From assembly GCA_038137215.1 (NCBI GenBank), contig JAYQBG010000011.1, positions 1-64,000 of the forward strand: a stretch of 64,000 nt of DNA. The letters run 5' to 3'. Both the position numbers and the translations under genes were made by a program. Origin of the DNA: JABJAG01 sp038137215 (GTDB lineage: Bacteria > Pseudomonadota > Alphaproteobacteria > UBA6615). The notes beneath the pieces are model-generated. The model saw nothing but the letters and a program-made list of their open reading frames with translations. It had not been told where the DNA came from and ran no database searches. Positions 1 to 8,347 of the stretch are shown in pieces (the first letter of the stretch is position 1; the number at the start of each line of letters is the position of its first letter).

Positions 1-892
1 TTCCTGCATCACGCCCGTCAACCAGATGCAGGCGCACATCCGGACAGGCCTCGCTGGCCAGGCGTTCGATCTGGGTGCGCTCGGTATCGGTTTCGAACCA
101 TCCCGCCAGAATCAGGTGGAGCTTCCGGGCCGTGCGCTCCTGCGTGATCTGCAGCCCCCGGAACATCGGCAGCGGATGCGCCTTAGCCGTGGCCGAGATG
201 CGGCCCAGAAAAAGTGCGGCCACGGCGTCGTCAGGAATGTCGTGCGCCTGCCGGAAGTTGCTGCGGGCGGCGTCGTCGCGGGCAAAGTCGGCGGTGTTGA
301 TGCCAAGCGGGATGACCGGCAGCTGTAGCTGTGCCGGCTGGGTTTCACCCGGGCCAATTCTCGAAGCGAGATAGTTCTACCAGCCGTCGAGGACCGCCTG
401 CACCATGTCGCGAACCGCGGTGGATGTGCAGATCACCGCGTCCCAGCTCTGGATCGGCGCGGTCGCAAAGGTGCCGATCGCTTCCATGACCGTGTCGCTG
501 GCTGTCGTGTGGGTGATGCCGCACAGGCTCCAGGCGCGCTGGTCGTGGCGCCGGCGGATCCAGGCATGATAGGCGATGGTCGGGCTCGGATAGTAGAGGC
601 AGCCGATTTCCGCCAGCCGCTCGGGCATATCGATGGGAATCCAGCGAGCGCTGTTCAGGGGCCGGTTGTTTTCGATCGCCGTGGTGCGGACCGTCTCGGC
701 GAAGGTCTCGGCGGCCTTGCGGTCCGGTGCCATGCAGGCCAGGTCGCGGGTGCCGGCGTGACGGGCATATCCGGCAAGAAAACTGGCGCCGGCGGACTGG
801 CGGCCCATCAGGCGCCGGCCTGCCATGCTGTAGCCGTCGGGCATGTAATAGATCGCCGCGGCGGGTGACTCGGATGGGGTGGTGGCGCTCAC
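1..892 (-). pseudogene. glycosyltransferase family 4, interrupted by in-frame TAG, left part outside window
   Basis: The first 171 codons from 892 stop at a TAG (377..379). The same frame then stays open to the window edge and gives a typical GT-B C-terminal half: PVIPLGIN near 299-322, then ALFLGRIS near 195-220 and a LILAGW strand. This resembles family 4 sugar transferases, which use nucleotide sugars at the cytoplasmic face. Residues around the stop read LDGW-stop-NYLASR, so a single codon change interrupts an otherwise intact frame. Either nonsense mutation, assembly error or readthrough is possible. Substrate unknown. It is divergent from the helicase at 1030. Confidence 0.7.
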
Positions 893-1029
893 GGCAGGGC
901 TCGCGTTCTTGGCAGGCTCATCAAGGGCGTGACTAAGCCATTCGGCGCGGAATGCAGCAAGAGTAATTTGTCACCCGTCGTCCCTCTTCAGGCAGTTGCA
1001 ATCCTGCGCGCGAGTGGGGATGCTGCATT

Positions 1030-3594
1030 ATGTCCTTTCAGCACAAGCCCCCGGTCAAAGCGGTCCTGGGGCCCACCAACACCGGCAAAACCTATCTCGC
1101 GATTGAGCGCATGCTCGGGCATGAGTCGGGGATGATCGGGTTCCCGCTGCGCCTGCTGGCCCGGGAAAACTATGACCGGGTGGTCCGGCTGAAGGGGGCA
1201 GGCGCGGTCGCGCTGATCACCGGCGAAGAACGCATCGTCCCGGCAAATCCCCGATACTTCCTGTGCACCGTCGAGGCGATGCCCCGCGACCGGAGCGTGG
1301 CGTTTCTGGGGATCGATGAAATTCAGCTCTGCGCCGATCCGGAACGGGGCCATGTGTTCACCGACCGCCTGCTTCATGCGCGCGGCACCCAGGAAACCAT
1401 GTTGCTGGGCGCCGAAACCATGGCGCCGATCATCCGCAAGCTCATCCCCGATGTGCAGTTCGAGCGCCGCGAACGCTTTTCGCGGCTGAGCTATGCCGGG
1501 TTCAAGAAACTGACACGCCTGCCGCCGCGTAGCGCGGTCGTCGCGTTTTCGGCGGCCAGTGTCTATGCCGTGGCGGAGTTGCTGCGTCGCCAGCGTGGCG
1601 GTGCTGCGGTTGTGCTGGGTGCGCTCAGCCCGCGGACCCGCAACGCCCAGGTGGCCATGTACGAGGCCGGTGAAGTCGAATATCTGGTCGCAACCGATGC
1701 GATCGGCATGGGCCTGAACATGAACATCGCCCATGTCGGATTTTCATCCCTGACCAAATATGACGGGCAGGGATTCCGCAGGCTCGCCCCGACGGAAGTC
1801 GCACAGATCGCAGGTCGCGCGGGCCGCTACATGCAGGACGGCACCTTCGGGCCGACCGCGGAACTCGATCCGTTTGAACCCGAGCTTGTGGAAGCGGTGC
1901 AGAACCATCAGTTCGATGCGGTGCGCGGCCTGTTCTGGCGTTCCAGCAAGCTTGATTTCAGTTCGTCCGATGCGTTGCGCCGCAGCCTGGATGCGCGGCC
2001 GCCGAGCCCCGAGCTGCGCCGCGCCCGCGCCGCCGACGACTACAACGCGCTGTTGGGGGTGAGCGCCCATGCCGACATCCAGAAGGCGGCCACCAATCCC
2101 GAAGCCGTTCGCCTGCTCTGGGATGTGTGCCAGATTCCCGATTTCAGTGGTGACCTCTCGGGCAACCATCACCGCCTGGTCGGGCGCGTGTTCCGCTTCC
2201 TCATGAATGAGCGCGCCGTGATCCCGGCCGAATGGATCGAGCGTTCGATCGGGCAGTTCGACCGCACGGATGGAGATATAGATACCCTCATGGCGCGGAT
2301 TGCCGGGGTGCGTACCTGGTCCTACATCACCCACCGCCGCAACTGGCTCGAGGATCCCGACGGCTGGCAGGCCCGTGCGCGCAGCCTGGAGGACAAACTT
2401 TCCGATGCTCTGCACGACCGTCTGACCCAACGGTTCGTCGATAAGAAGGCGGCCGTGCTGACACGACGATTGCGCGAGAACAAGGAATTGCTTGCGGGTG
2501 TGGCCGAAGATGGCAAGGTTACGGTAGAAAGCGAAACAGTCGGACGTCTTGACGGATTCAGATTTGTGCCAGCCGATGACGAAATTGCAGGAAGTGCGCG
2601 TCTGATGGCGGCCGCCAACAACGCTGTGCGCGATTCCATCGGCGCCCGGATCGCGGCGCTGGCCGGTTCCGCCGATGATGCGTTTCTCCTCGATCATGCA
2701 AGCGCGCAGATCATCTGGCAGGATGCGCCGGTCGCCCGCATTGTTGCCGGGGCCGACATCCTGCACCCGGCCGTTGAGGTTTTGCCCAGTGACCTGCTCG
2801 ACGCAACGCTGCGCGAGGAAATTCGTAAGCGCCTTCAGGGCTGGCTGGATGCCACCCTGGCGGCCGAACTGGCGCCGCTCTTTGTGCTGGCCCAGTCCGA
2901 ATTCACCGGTGCTGCGCGCGGGCTCGCATTCCGCCTTGGGGAAGGTCTGGGTTGTGCACTTCGTGCGCGGGGCGACGACCCCGGAGCGCATCTGAGTGAT
3001 GAAGACCGGAAGGCGATTGCCCGTGCCGGTGTGCGTATCGGTGTGGCGGCTGCCTATTTGCCCGCCATGCTCAAGGGGCGGGTCATGGCGTTGAAGGCGA
3101 TGCTGTTCCGGGTTTGCCACGGAACGGAAGCACCGCTTCCCGATGGCGGTGCGACGGCCATGCCGCGTTCGGAACTGGTTGACGACAACTGGTACCTGTC
3201 TCTGGGGTTTTGTCCGGCCGGTCCGATCGCGATTCGGGCCGATGAGCTCGAACGCATGCTGGCCGCCCTGCGACGCGGCACCAAGGAAGGTGAGTTCGCC
3301 GTCAGCCCGGATATTCTCTCGCGGATCGACGCGCCGGCAGATGTGTTCGCGCGCATGTTGCGCAGCCAGGGCTACGAGGTGCGCGAGGAAGAAGACGGCA
3401 TCAAGATCAAGCGCCGCCCGCGGCCCCGTCGCAAGCCCGGACGCGCGAAAGGCGCGCAGGCACAGGGTGCAAAGGCCAAGACGGGTGCCAAGAAACCCCG
3501 CGGCGGATCGGGTCCGAGGAAGAAGTCCGAACCGGCCTTCGATCCGGATTCGCCCTTTGCGAAACTTCAGGAGCTCAAGGAGCGCCTGCGTTGA
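1030..3594 (+). CDS. SUV3-like DEAD/DEAH-type RNA helicase
   Basis: An 854-residue superfamily 2 helicase of the kind related to mitochondrial SUV3 and common in alphaproteobacteria. The Walker A motif GPTNTGKT is at residues 14-21, the DEIQ box near residue 96, and motif VI QIAGRAGR near residue 260. The last 60 residues are rich in Lys/Arg (KIKRRPRPRRKPGRAKG) and probably bind RNA. The ATG has little leader beyond a GC-rich tract. The TGA overlaps the TTG start of the following S4-domain gene, so the two RNA-binding proteins are likely translationally coupled. Cytoplasmic RNA unwinding is inferred from the family. Confidence 0.92.
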   Translation: MSFQHKPPVKAVLGPTNTGKTYLAIERMLGHESGMIGFPLRLLARENYDRVVRLKGAGAVALITGEERIVPANPRYFLCTVEAMPRDRSVAFLGIDEIQLCADPERGHVFTDRLLHARGTQETMLLGAETMAPIIRKLIPDVQFERRERFSRLSYAGFKKLTRLPPRSAVVAFSAASVYAVAELLRRQRGGAAVVLGALSPRTRNAQVAMYEAGEVEYLVATDAIGMGLNMNIAHVGFSSLTKYDGQGFRRLAPTEVAQIAGRAGRYMQDGTFGPTAELDPFEPELVEAVQNHQFDAVRGLFWRSSKLDFSSSDALRRSLDARPPSPELRRARAADDYNALLGVSAHADIQKAATNPEAVRLLWDVCQIPDFSGDLSGNHHRLVGRVFRFLMNERAVIPAEWIERSIGQFDRTDGDIDTLMARIAGVRTWSYITHRRNWLEDPDGWQARARSLEDKLSDALHDRLTQRFVDKKAAVLTRRLRENKELLAGVAEDGKVTVESETVGRLDGFRFVPADDEIAGSARLMAAANNAVRDSIGARIAALAGSADDAFLLDHASAQIIWQDAPVARIVAGADILHPAVEVLPSDLLDATLREEIRKRLQGWLDATLAAELAPLFVLAQSEFTGAARGLAFRLGEGLGCALRARGDDPGAHLSDEDRKAIARAGVRIGVAAAYLPAMLKGRVMALKAMLFRVCHGTEAPLPDGGATAMPRSELVDDNWYLSLGFCPAGPIAIRADELERMLAALRRGTKEGEFAVSPDILSRIDAPADVFARMLRSQGYEVREEEDGIKIKRRPRPRRKPGRAKGAQAQGAKAKTGAKKPRGGSGPRKKSEPAFDPDSPFAKLQELKERLR

Positions 3595-3974
3595 CGGTCG
3601 AGGATGCAGCCACACTGCGTCTCGACAAATGGCTCTGGTATGCCCGTTTCTGCAAGACCCGCAGTCTTGCCACGGCACTGTGCCGCAATGGCGAAATCCG
3701 CGTAAACAAAGTCCCATCGCGAAAATCGAACCAGCAGGTGCGGGTCGGCGATGTGCTGACCTTTGCCCAGGGGCCGCGTATCCGGGTCATCCGGATCGAA
3801 GCGCTCGGGACGCGTCGTGGTCCGGCAGTCGAAGCTCAGGCGCTCTACGCGGATGTGTCCCCGTTGATGCCGCCGCGCGAAAAGCGCGTTCCGGTGAGCG
3901 GCGTCCGGGACCCGGGTGCGGGGCGCCCCACCAAGCGCGAGCGGCGTGCTATCGACCGGCTGCGTGATGGCTGA
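3591..3974 (+). CDS. S4 RNA-binding domain protein (Hsp15-like)
   Basis: A 127-residue protein with an N-terminal S4 domain: LRLDKWLWYARFCKTRS at residues 9-25 followed by ALCRNGEIRVN, the usual S4 helix-loop pattern. In the Hsp15 family this binds free 50S subunits carrying nascent chains and recycles stalled ribosomes. The basic C-terminus (GRPTKRERRAIDRLR) fits RNA binding. The start is TTG at 3591, overlapping the helicase TGA in TTGA, and no better start lies before the S4 domain. Coupling with the helicase suggests a shared RNA role, which is inference. Confidence 0.9.
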   Translation: MTVEDAATLRLDKWLWYARFCKTRSLATALCRNGEIRVNKVPSRKSNQQVRVGDVLTFAQGPRIRVIRIEALGTRRGPAVEAQALYADVSPLMPPREKRVPVSGVRDPGAGRPTKRERRAIDRLRDG

Positions 3975-4041
3975 AGGACGGGTTCGGGCGCTCACGCCAC
4001 TGTGGTTGTTCGCCCGGTGCCCCCTCGTGTAGATAGGAACC

Positions 4042-4509
4042 ATGTTTGATCGATTGAAAGATTTGTTTGGCGGTGACGACGCCACATCTCAGGAGTCCGG
4101 GCCGCGCGGCGTGGATGAACTGCAACTCGCTGCCGCCGCCTTGCTGGTCGAGGCAGCGCGCATGGATGACGAATTTGGCAGCGATGAACTGGCGGTCATC
4201 GAGAGCCTCCTGCGGGACCGGTTTTCCCTGAGCGCGGATGAAGCCGATGAACTTGTGGCGGCGGCCAATAAGGCGTCGTCTGAAGCCGTGGAGCTTTACG
4301 GCTTCACCCGTGAGATCAAGGATGCCTTTGATCCCGAAGAGCGCATCCGGATGGTGGAGATGCTCTGGGAGGTCGTCTATGCCGATGGCGAAGTGCACGA
4401 TCACGAGGCAAATTTGTTGCGGCGGGTCGCCGGCCTCCTTTACGTTAATGACCGGGACAGTGGGGATGCCCGCAAACGCGTGCTTGACCGGACGAACACA
4501 GCTTCGTAA
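4042..4509 (+). CDS. TerB family protein
   Basis: A 155-residue, strongly acidic, all-helical protein of the TerB/DjlA-N type. The pattern LAAAALLVEAARMDDEFG repeated as MLWEVVYADGEVHDHE gives the two acidic metal-binding helices typical of the fold. In this family members bind divalent metal and are often called tellurite resistance proteins, but the alphaproteobacterial stand-alone versions have no proven resistance role. It lies upstream of fdxA in the same direction with a 38-base gap. No tellurite operon is present, so the family label should not be read as a phenotype. Confidence 0.85.
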   Translation: MFDRLKDLFGGDDATSQESGPRGVDELQLAAAALLVEAARMDDEFGSDELAVIESLLRDRFSLSADEADELVAAANKASSEAVELYGFTREIKDAFDPEERIRMVEMLWEVVYADGEVHDHEANLLRRVAGLLYVNDRDSGDARKRVLDRTNTAS

Positions 4510-4547
4510 GTCCGTTCTCACAGCGAAGTTCAAAAGGAATACTGAAT

Positions 4548-4886
4548 ATGCCGTACGTCGTTACTGAAGCCTGCATCAAGTGCAAGTACACCGATTGCGT
4601 CGAAGTCTGCCCGGTGGATTGCTTCTATGAAGGTGAGAACATGCTCGTCATTCACCCCGACGAGTGCATCGATTGCGGTGTATGCGAACCGGAATGCCCG
4701 GCCGAAGCCATCATCCCCGATGTGGAGCCCGAAGCCGAAAAATGGCTGGAACTGAACCGCGACTATTCTGAAAAATGGCCGAACATCACCTCCAAGAAGG
4801 ACGAAGCGGCAGACGCCGACAAGTTCAAGGATGAGGACGGTAAGTTCGACAAGTATTTCAGCGCCAACCCCGGCAGCGGCGACTAG
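4548..4886 (+). CDS. fdxA: 7Fe ferredoxin FdxA
   Basis: A 112-residue ferredoxin. The N-terminal half has CIKCKYTDCVEVCP and the second cluster CIDCGVCEPECP, with the extended spacing of the [3Fe-4S][4Fe-4S] ferredoxins of proteobacteria. The C-terminal half (WLELNRDYSEKWPNI, then an acidic Lys/Asp tail) is the usual FdxA extension. It serves as a small cytoplasmic electron carrier; the partner is not visible. FdxA immediately before a CarD regulator is a common alphaproteobacterial order. AAGG at 4532-4535 lies before the ATG. A stem-loop terminator follows at 4962. Confidence 0.96.
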   Translation: MPYVVTEACIKCKYTDCVEVCPVDCFYEGENMLVIHPDECIDCGVCEPECPAEAIIPDVEPEAEKWLELNRDYSEKWPNITSKKDEAADADKFKDEDGKFDKYFSANPGSGD

Positions 4887-4961
4887 GCAGGCGCGGCCTC
4901 CCCGATCATGGGGCCGGGTGCTACCAAAAGGCCTCATTTTCTGTTATACTGAATTCTCTAA

Positions 4962-4990
4962 AGGGACGGCTCCGGCCGTCCCTCGTTTTT
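4962..4990 (+). terminator. rho-independent terminator after fdxA
   Basis: A 9-bp stem, AGGGACGGC paired with GCCGTCCCT around a TCCG loop, followed by CGTTTTT. It sits 75 bases after fdxA and before the CarD gene, separating the two transcription units. Confidence 0.85.
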
Positions 4991-5087
4991 GGCATATACG
5001 CGATCGGCAGGCGTTCCGCCGCTTTTCCAGGAAAAGCGATGCCCGGAACTGTTACGGCCCGCCGAACGCACATGGAACGGACTGAAC

Positions 5088-5906
5088 ATGGCGAAAGCAG
5101 CGACTGCGAAGAAAAAGCCGGCAGCAAAGAAACCGGCAGCGAAAAAACCGGCNNNNNNNNNNNNNNNNNNNNNNNNNNNNNNNNNNNNNNNNNNNNNNNN
5201 NNNNNNNNNNNNNNNNNNNNNNNNNNNNNNNNNNNNNNNNNNNNNNNNNNNNCCGGCGGCCAAGAAACCGGCGGCCAAGAAACCGGTGGCCAAGAAGCCA
5301 GCTGCGAAGAAGACTGCCGCAAAGGCGCCGGCCAGGAAACCGGCTGCGAAAGCGCCTGCCAAATCAACCGAGAAGGCGGCTGCCAAGACACCCGCCAAGC
5401 GTACATCGGCCCGGAAAGAGAAGCTCGAATTCGCCGAAGGTGATTTCGTTGTCTATCCGACCCATGGCGTTGGTCAGGTGACCGGCATCGAGAATATCGA
5501 GATTGCGGATGAAAAACTGAAGCTCTTTGTCATCAGTTTTGAACGGGAGCGGATGACGCTCAAGGTGCCGACCACCAAGGTGACCGAGTCGGGTTTGCGC
5601 AAGCTGTCCAACCGCAAGGTCATCGACAACGCGCTCAAGACGCTGAAGGGCCGTGTCCGGGTGAAGCGGACCATGTGGAGCCGCCGCGCCCAGGAATATG
5701 AGGCCAAGATCAACTCCGGAGATCCAATTCAGATCGCCGAGGTTGTACGTGACCTGCATCGTAACGAGGACCAGCCGGACCAGTCTTATTCCGAGCGGCA
5801 GATGTATCAGGCCGCGCTCGACCGGTTCTCACGCGAACTCGCGGCGGTCGAAAGCACTGATCCGGAAGAGGCGGTGGAGAAGGTGGAAAAAATTCTCTCC
5901 TCCTGA
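5088..5906 (+). CDS. carD: CarD family transcriptional regulator with Lys/Ala/Pro-rich N-terminal tail (contains assembly gap)
   Basis: The C-terminal 165 residues are a standard CarD: the RNA polymerase interaction module (FAEGDFVVYPTHGVGQVTGI) followed by the helical DNA-binding part ending EEAVEKVEKILSS. CarD binds the polymerase beta subunit and stabilises open complexes at promoters. In front of it is a histone H1-like tail of PAAKK-type repeats, interrupted by 100 N at 5153..5252, so its true length is unknown. The 100 N happen to keep the frame (34 codons) but the gap size is probably arbitrary. The start is ATG 5088; an upstream in-frame extension to 4989 lacks any family similarity. 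Confidence 0.9.
   Translation: MAKAATAKKKPAAKKPAAKKPXXXXXXXXXXXXXXXXXXXXXXXXXXXXXXXXXXPAAKKPAAKKPVAKKPAAKKTAAKAPARKPAAKAPAKSTEKAAAKTPAKRTSARKEKLEFAEGDFVVYPTHGVGQVTGIENIEIADEKLKLFVISFERERMTLKVPTTKVTESGLRKLSNRKVIDNALKTLKGRVRVKRTMWSRRAQEYEAKINSGDPIQIAEVVRDLHRNEDQPDQSYSERQMYQAALDRFSRELAAVESTDPEEAVEKVEKILSS
5153..5252. other. assembly gap (100 N) inside CarD repeat tail
   Basis: Exactly 100 N. Both sides are Lys-Pro-Ala-Ala coding repeats (gccggc/aagaaaccgg units), so assembly probably broke on the tandem repeat. The real repeat number cannot be read here. Confidence 0.95.
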
Positions 5907-5931
5907 GACACCAAACAGTCATTTCGTGATT

Positions 5932-5968
5932 CGGGCCGGTTCCCTCGGGGGACCGGCCCGTTTCGTTT
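5932..5968 (+). terminator. rho-independent terminator after carD
   Basis: Stem CGGGCCGGT (5932-5940) pairs with ACCGGCCCG (5952-5960), followed by TTTCGTTT. It ends the carD transcript 26 bases after its stop. Confidence 0.85.
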
Positions 5969-6025
5969 GTGCGCTTGCTCCGACGCGAGGGACTGATTCA
6001 TTTTGTCATTTCAAGGAGCTGCCGG

Positions 6026-6850
6026 ATGTCGGAACTGATTGTCGATCGTGACAAATTCGCGCTGTTGCGCGGCGCGCAGCGTATCTGGACGATCGCCTCC
6101 ATCCATGGCGAAGCCGGACGTCTGGCCGAACTACACAGCGCTATCGCATCGCGTTTTGTGCCGGGAGACCGCCTGGTTTACCTCGGGAACATTCTCGGAT
6201 TGGGCCCGGCGGTGGCCGATACGGTCGATGAAGTCCTCTCGTTCCGGCGTGCGGTGATTGCCGCACACGGCATGTTTGCCTCCGACGTGGTCATTCTGCG
6301 CGGCGCGCAGGAGGAAATGTGGCAGAAGCTTCTCCAGTTACAGCTCGCACTGAACCCCGGAGAGGTTCTCGACTGGATGATCGAGCAGGGTGTTGGCGCG
6401 ACCGTTGAGAGTTATGGCGGCAGTCTTGTCGAAGGCCAGCACGCAGCACGCGCGGGTGCGGCCATGTGCGCGCGCTGGACGGCGGGACTGCGCGATCTGA
6501 TCCATGCCCGCGCCGGCCACACCCAGATCATGTCCTCTCTGCGCCGCGCAGCCGTTTCACGTTCGGCCACCGACGATCCCGCGTTGCTTTTTGTGCATGC
6601 GGGGCTGGATGATAGCCGCCCCCTGGAGGCCCAGAAGGACAGTTTCTGGTGGCCGCCACGTGCGCTCGAAGACCTGTCGGGACCCTATGGCGAGTATGCG
6701 CGGATCGTGGCCGGGTTTGATCGCCAGGCACGCGGGGTGACCGAGACGCCCTTCACGGTCACGCTGGATGGCGGTGCCGGTCGGGGCGGCGATCTGCTGG
6801 CTGTTTGCCTGGAAAATTCAGGCGCGGTGACCGAGACCCTCTCGGCCTGA
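6026..6850 (+). CDS. calcineurin-like phosphoesterase homologue with lost catalytic residues (predicted pseudoenzyme)
   Basis: A 274-residue protein with the layout of a PPP-type metallophosphoesterase but with degenerate metal motifs. The usual GDIHG is ASIHGE (residues 24-29), GDxxDRG is GNILGLG (54-60), GNHE is GAQEE (93-97), and the late GH motif is replaced near residue 229 (VAGFDRQ). The structural VHAG (190-193) and FWWPP remain. The metal-binding Asp, Asn and His are thus mostly absent, so hydrolase activity is unlikely. A binding or regulatory role is inference. Start ATG 6026 follows AAGGAG at 6013-6018. It lies just after the carD terminator. Confidence 0.75.
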   Translation: MSELIVDRDKFALLRGAQRIWTIASIHGEAGRLAELHSAIASRFVPGDRLVYLGNILGLGPAVADTVDEVLSFRRAVIAAHGMFASDVVILRGAQEEMWQKLLQLQLALNPGEVLDWMIEQGVGATVESYGGSLVEGQHAARAGAAMCARWTAGLRDLIHARAGHTQIMSSLRRAAVSRSATDDPALLFVHAGLDDSRPLEAQKDSFWWPPRALEDLSGPYGEYARIVAGFDRQARGVTETPFTVTLDGGAGRGGDLLAVCLENSGAVTETLSA

Positions 6851-6859
6851 CGCCGGACG

Positions 6860-8347
6860 CTATTCCACGACGACTTTCACGATCTGTCCCGGGAAGGGCT
6901 CGCTTCCGGGCGCCAGTCCGTTCAGTACGCGAAACCACTCTTCCCTGGGGCCGGGCAGGGGCATGTTGCGCGACAGGCTCTGCACCGTGTCGTTGCGTCC
7001 CACCACGCGGGTGTTGATGCGCCAGGGTTTGTATCGGTTGCGGTCGGTCCGCGTCAGTTTGCGAAAGCTTTCCATCGTGTCCCGGAAGTCGGCGTCCAGG
7101 GATGCGGCCGGGGTACCGGGTGTCAGGAACAGGAAGCGATAGACCCGATCGCCGCTGTGGCGAATGGCGACCAACTGGGCATTGAAGGTTCCGCTGCGAT
7201 TCCGGACCCGCGTCGTGCCTGTTGCGGCATCCATACCATTGATGCGCAGGCTCTCAAGATTGTTCAGGCGGGCGTTCTTCGCCCAGACACGGGAGAGATA
7301 GTCCGACATGCTTGTGCCGGCGGCAACCTTCCCGCCATCGAAAACAATGGCCGCGTTGTCCGGACCACGCGCGATAACCTGCTGGGTTCCGTTGAAAAGG
7401 CTGAAGCCCTGGGGAACCTCGAACAGAAAATCCAGGGGCTCGTGGACGAAAACACGGTCCCGGATGAGGCCGGCCTCCGGCGATCCGCCGAATATGATCC
7501 CGTCAATCGCGGCCATATATTCGCGATTGCCGATCGTCGGATCGGGGACCTGCTGGACATTGGCCGCCCGTGTCGCGGCAACCACGCGGTCCTGGGTGCG
7601 TGGGTGCGTGGACATGATGTTGTACCGGGAGGCCGGGTCCGGTTGCCCGCTGACCTGCGCTTCGAGTGAACTATAGGCCTGGAGCGAGGCCAGAAAGGAC
7701 GCCATGGCGTCGGTCGTATAGCCCGCGCGTGCCAGATATCGCACGCCCAGCGTATCGGCCTCGAACTCATGCTCGCGCGAGAAGGACTGGAGATAGACCG
7801 CGGAAGATTGCGCTACGGCCTGCCCGATCTCGGAGGTCCCCAGAAATATCGAACCCAGAATGCCCGTGACCACAGAACCGCCCTGGGCCAGAACGGCAGA
7901 ACTGTAGCGCTGGGCGGAGTGTCGTGCGGTTACGTGGCCGATCTCATGACCGAGAACACCGGCAAGCTCGGCTTCCGTGTTGGCCAGGCCGAGCAGGCCG
8001 CGCGAGATATAGACATAGCCACCGGGCAGGGCGAAGGCGTTGACGATGTCGTCGTTGAGAACGGTGAAGGTAAAGTCGAGATCCGGCAGTTCCGAGACTT
8101 CCGCAAGCTGTTGGCCGATCCGGTTCACATAGGCGGTGACCTTGGGATCGTCATAAACACCGCCGAACTGCGCGATGATCTTGGGATGCTCCTCCCGGCC
8201 GATCTGCACCTCCTTTTCGGGTGACATGAAGGCGGTAAAATCGCGATCGCCGGTCGCGGGATTGACCGAACAGGCCGTCAGCAGCAATCCGATAAGTGCC
8301 AGACAGGATTTCAGGCCTATGTTTCCGTGAGGGAGACTCGTCGTCAT
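6860..8347 (-). CDS. M48 family metalloprotease lipoprotein with C-terminal LysM-like region
   Basis: 495 residues from ATG 8347. The N-terminus has a lipobox (LIGLLLTAC), so it is a periplasmic lipoprotein. The zinc site HEIGH lies near residue 130, followed by the downstream Glu region (FSREHEFEAD) that supplies the third ligand in M48 proteases such as BepA/LoiP. Residues 450-495 (DTVQSLSRN..RVLNGLAPGSEPFPGQIVKVV) look like a LysM peptidoglycan-binding module. The likely role is quality control of outer membrane proteins. The start overlaps the stop of the upstream nuclease gene by 4 bases, so the two are co-translated. Confidence 0.92.
   Translation of the reverse strand: MTTSLPHGNIGLKSCLALIGLLLTACSVNPATGDRDFTAFMSPEKEVQIGREEHPKIIAQFGGVYDDPKVTAYVNRIGQQLAEVSELPDLDFTFTVLNDDIVNAFALPGGYVYISRGLLGLANTEAELAGVLGHEIGHVTARHSAQRYSSAVLAQGGSVVTGILGSIFLGTSEIGQAVAQSSAVYLQSFSREHEFEADTLGVRYLARAGYTTDAMASFLASLQAYSSLEAQVSGQPDPASRYNIMSTHPRTQDRVVAATRAANVQQVPDPTIGNREYMAAIDGIIFGGSPEAGLIRDRVFVHEPLDFLFEVPQGFSLFNGTQQVIARGPDNAAIVFDGGKVAAGTSMSDYLSRVWAKNARLNNLESLRINGMDAATGTTRVRNRSGTFNAQLVAIRHSGDRVYRFLFLTPGTPAASLDADFRDTMESFRKLTRTDRNRYKPWRINTRVVGRNDTVQSLSRNMPLPGPREEWFRVLNGLAPGSEPFPGQIVKVVVE

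Noticed and set aside
1744..3717. Long minus-strand ORF of about 650 codons
   Set aside because: It is a shadow of the helicase frame in GC-rich DNA; composition (Arg/Gly/His-rich) has no domain.
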